The notes beneath the pieces were generated by a model. It searched no databases and was not told the origin of the DNA. It saw nothing but the letters and a program-made list of their open reading frames with translations. A program made the position numbers and the translations under genes. From CAIOZW01 sp049317725 (GTDB lineage: Bacteria; Acidobacteriota; Blastocatellia; RBC074): 7,847 nucleotides of DNA. The stretch covers positions 1 to 7,847 of the forward strand of contig JBMOHS010000179.1 in the NCBI GenBank assembly GCA_049317725.1, read 5' to 3'. This document shows positions 7,024-7,847 of the stretch, in pieces (the first letter of the stretch is position 1; every line of letters starts with the position of its first letter).

Positions 7024-7297
7024 TCCAGTTCCACTCCCCCCTGGGCCCTCGATCCGCCAGCACGCCATCCAACTGGCATTTTGCTCCTGACCGACCAGAT
7101 CAAGCAATTGAAAATCGGCGGTGCGCTGAATCGTCGCGCACTGGAGGGCCCAGTAGCAGCCGGTCCCCTGGCGACAGACCGACAATGTCGGACCCGCCGG
7201 TTTCATCAACTCCACTGCCGCGGAGATGATGATGATCCACGCGGAGGCGACTTCGACAACCTGTCGCAACGATCTGTTTGGGGAGGCGATCCTTTCG

Positions 7298-7312
7298 CTG
7301 ACCGCCGGTCAG
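7298..7312. repeat. Short palindrome CTGACC-GCC-GGTCAG
   Basis: Perfect 6-bp inverted repeat with a 3-nt centre, about 275 bp upstream of the dehydrogenase start. No T-run follows on either strand, so it is not a terminator. It could be an operator half-site pair or chance in GC-rich DNA. Confidence 0.35.
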
Positions 7313-7486
7313 TTGTCGATGCGGATTGCTGGAGGCGGCCCTTCCGATTTTTGACGCGGCCAAATCGCACCGAGGTCTTCTCCTCGTCTCCTTCATCGAG
7401 AGGGCTGTTCGTCTGGACGGCGGCCATCCCGTTCTCCGCCGCCAGCGATCCCCTCTGGATTGCGGTCTGGGAAGGCCCATTGGGGA

Positions 7487-7520
7487 TTTCTCACGCGAAG
7501 GCGCGAAGTCGCGAAAGGGG
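7487..7520. repeat. Dispersed-type short repeat, TTTCTCACGCGAAGGCGCGAAG...
   Basis: TTTCTCACGCGAAGG is followed by CGCGAAGTC and GCGAAAGGGG, a degenerate 9-nt periodicity built on CGCGAAG. From memory this resembles a family of intergenic repeats (TTTCTCACGCAAAGACGCAAAG-like) that recur in verrucomicrobial, planctomycete and related genomes and yield spurious SREGAKSRK-type open frames. The periodicity is seen directly; the family link is recollection. Confidence 0.5.
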
Positions 7521-7525
7521 GAAAA

Positions 7526-7557
7526 GGGCCGGCTCTGGACGCGCAGCCCTCCGGCCC
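7526..7557 (-). terminator. Candidate intrinsic terminator reading leftward
   Basis: A perfect 7-bp inverted repeat, GGGCCGG at 7526-7532 and CCGGCCC at 7551-7557, with an 18-nt loop that can form a further CTG/CAG pair. Read on the minus strand, the stem is followed by TTTTCCCCCTTT. The T-run is broken and the loop is large, so strength is doubtful. It would lie about 230 bp after the stop of the gene entering from the right edge. Confidence 0.35.
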
Positions 7558-7736
7558 GCACGGTCCTTCCCACGCCAGCTCCCAGAGATCAGGAGCGGCA
7601 CCCTGTGGTTGCCCATCGTTCCTTCAAGCGAAAATAGGGCAGGCACAAAACCTTCCCCTACCAATCGCAGCGGCCCTTTCTTCTCGCGCCTCGTCGGGTA
7701 AAGATTGCCCCTCACCACCAATATGAAATGACGGAT

Positions 7737-7785
7737 CCCCGTTCTCCATTTTCCGTTCCCCGTTCCCCATTCTCCATTCCCCATT
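7737..7785. repeat. Heptanucleotide tandem repeat, seven units of YYCCRTT
   Basis: Seven consecutive heptamers: CCCCGTT, CTCCATT, TTCCGTT, CCCCGTT, CCCCATT, CTCCATT, CCCCATT, at 7737-7785. Only the first two and the fifth positions vary, and always pyrimidine for pyrimidine or purine for purine. On the minus strand they read as GGGAATG-like units. A degenerate eighth unit (TTCCTAC) contains the stop codon of the gene at the right edge. The pattern is like the short tandemly repeated repetitive heptamers known from cyanobacteria and some other phyla. Confidence 0.8.
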
Positions 7786-7788
7786 TTC

Positions 7789-7847
7789 CTACTTGGGCTC
7801 GCGGTCCCACCAGTACTGCTTCTCGAGCTTCCGTTCTGACGGCCAGA
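7789..7847 (-). CDS. C-terminal end of an unidentified protein (enters from right edge)
   Basis: On the minus strand the frame from 7845 reads WPSERKLEKQYWWDREPK and stops at TAG (7791-7789). The charged and aromatic composition looks like a real protein tail, and the heptamer repeat begins directly after the stop, as expected at a gene boundary. The other two minus frames are also open over this short stretch, so support is limited. I do not recognise the family from 18 residues. Confidence 0.5.
   Translation of the reverse strand, partial: WPSERKLEKQYWWDREPK

Larger units (their letters stand above)
7024..7788. other. Gene-poor intergenic region with short repeats
   Basis: About 765 bp without a convincing gene on either strand. 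The minus frame that extends upstream of the dehydrogenase (7024-7269) has codon use that looks partly coding, including a hydrophobic patch (AWIIIISAAVEL), but it lacks a ribosome site at its TTG and matches no family I know. Long plus-strand frames here are compositionally driven. The region holds a palindrome at 7298-7312, a CGCGAAG repeat at 7487-7520, a GC hairpin at 7526-7557 and a heptamer repeat at 7737-7785, all listed separately. It should contain the promoter of the dehydrogenase operon, but no clear -35/-10 pair is visible. Confidence 0.55.

Noticed and set aside
6472..7701. 409-codon plus-strand frame across the dehydrogenase and the gene-poor region
   Set aside because: It covers the complement of a real gene and then low-information DNA including the short repeats; histidine/arginine-rich, no motifs, no good ribosome site.
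7491..7784. Minus-strand 97-codon frame beginning MGNGEWGTGNG
   Set aside because: Its first residues are a translation of the heptamer repeat and its end is a translation of the CGCGAAG repeat. Such frames are spurious.
7487..7785. CRISPR array or mobile element
   Set aside because: The repeats are 7-9 nt with no spacers, and there are no cas genes, terminal inverted repeats or transposase coding sequence.

Overview
The window is GC-rich, bacterial and chromosomal in character. It holds five complete protein genes, two genes cut by the window edges, and two gene-poor stretches with short repeats. I found no phage, plasmid, transposase, CRISPR, tRNA or rRNA signal. The NHL-repeat style (ADGTG...ARF...P.G.A.D..GN..VAD...N.IRRI), the exported ceramidase-like hydrolase, the exported M24 peptidase and the intergenic short repeats fit the Verrucomicrobia, Planctomycetes or Acidobacteria. 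That placement is inference from family flavour, not a phylogenetic result.

Layout, left to right. (1) Bases 1-1174, minus strand: the N-terminal part of an exported NHL-repeat (beta-propeller) protein that starts at TTG and runs off the left edge after six repeats. (2) Bases 1175-1547: a divergent upstream region with a 12-bp direct repeat and three GGCAGAGG-type boxes spaced exactly 20 bp apart. (3) Bases 1548-4641, plus strand: an exported class A beta-lactamase-fold serine hydrolase, an exported M24 (Xaa-Pro aminopeptidase-like) metallopeptidase, and a small HD-domain protein whose metal-ligand layout resembles PhnZ-type diiron oxygenases. The last two are only 23 bp apart and are probably co-transcribed. 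(4) Bases 4660-7023, minus strand: a beta-hydroxyacid dehydrogenase (3-hydroxyisobutyrate/tartronate semialdehyde reductase superfamily), followed 30 bp later by an exported neutral ceramidase-like hydrolase; these two probably form an operon. It converges with the plus-strand cluster across an 18-bp gap. (5) Bases 7024-7788: no convincing gene. It holds a small palindrome, a GC hairpin with a T-rich tail on the minus strand, a CGCGAAG-type short repeat and a seven-copy heptanucleotide tandem repeat. (6) Bases 7789-7847, minus strand: the last 18 codons of a gene that enters from the right edge.

How the genes work together: four of the six recognisable proteins (NHL protein, serine hydrolase, M24 peptidase, ceramidase-like hydrolase) carry N-terminal export signals, so much of the window concerns the cell envelope or outside. 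There is no evidence that they form one pathway. I see no clear new defence or mobile system. The points most worth a second look are the HD protein next to the peptidase, the atypical active site of the beta-lactamase-like protein, and the periodic short repeats in the two intergenic regions.
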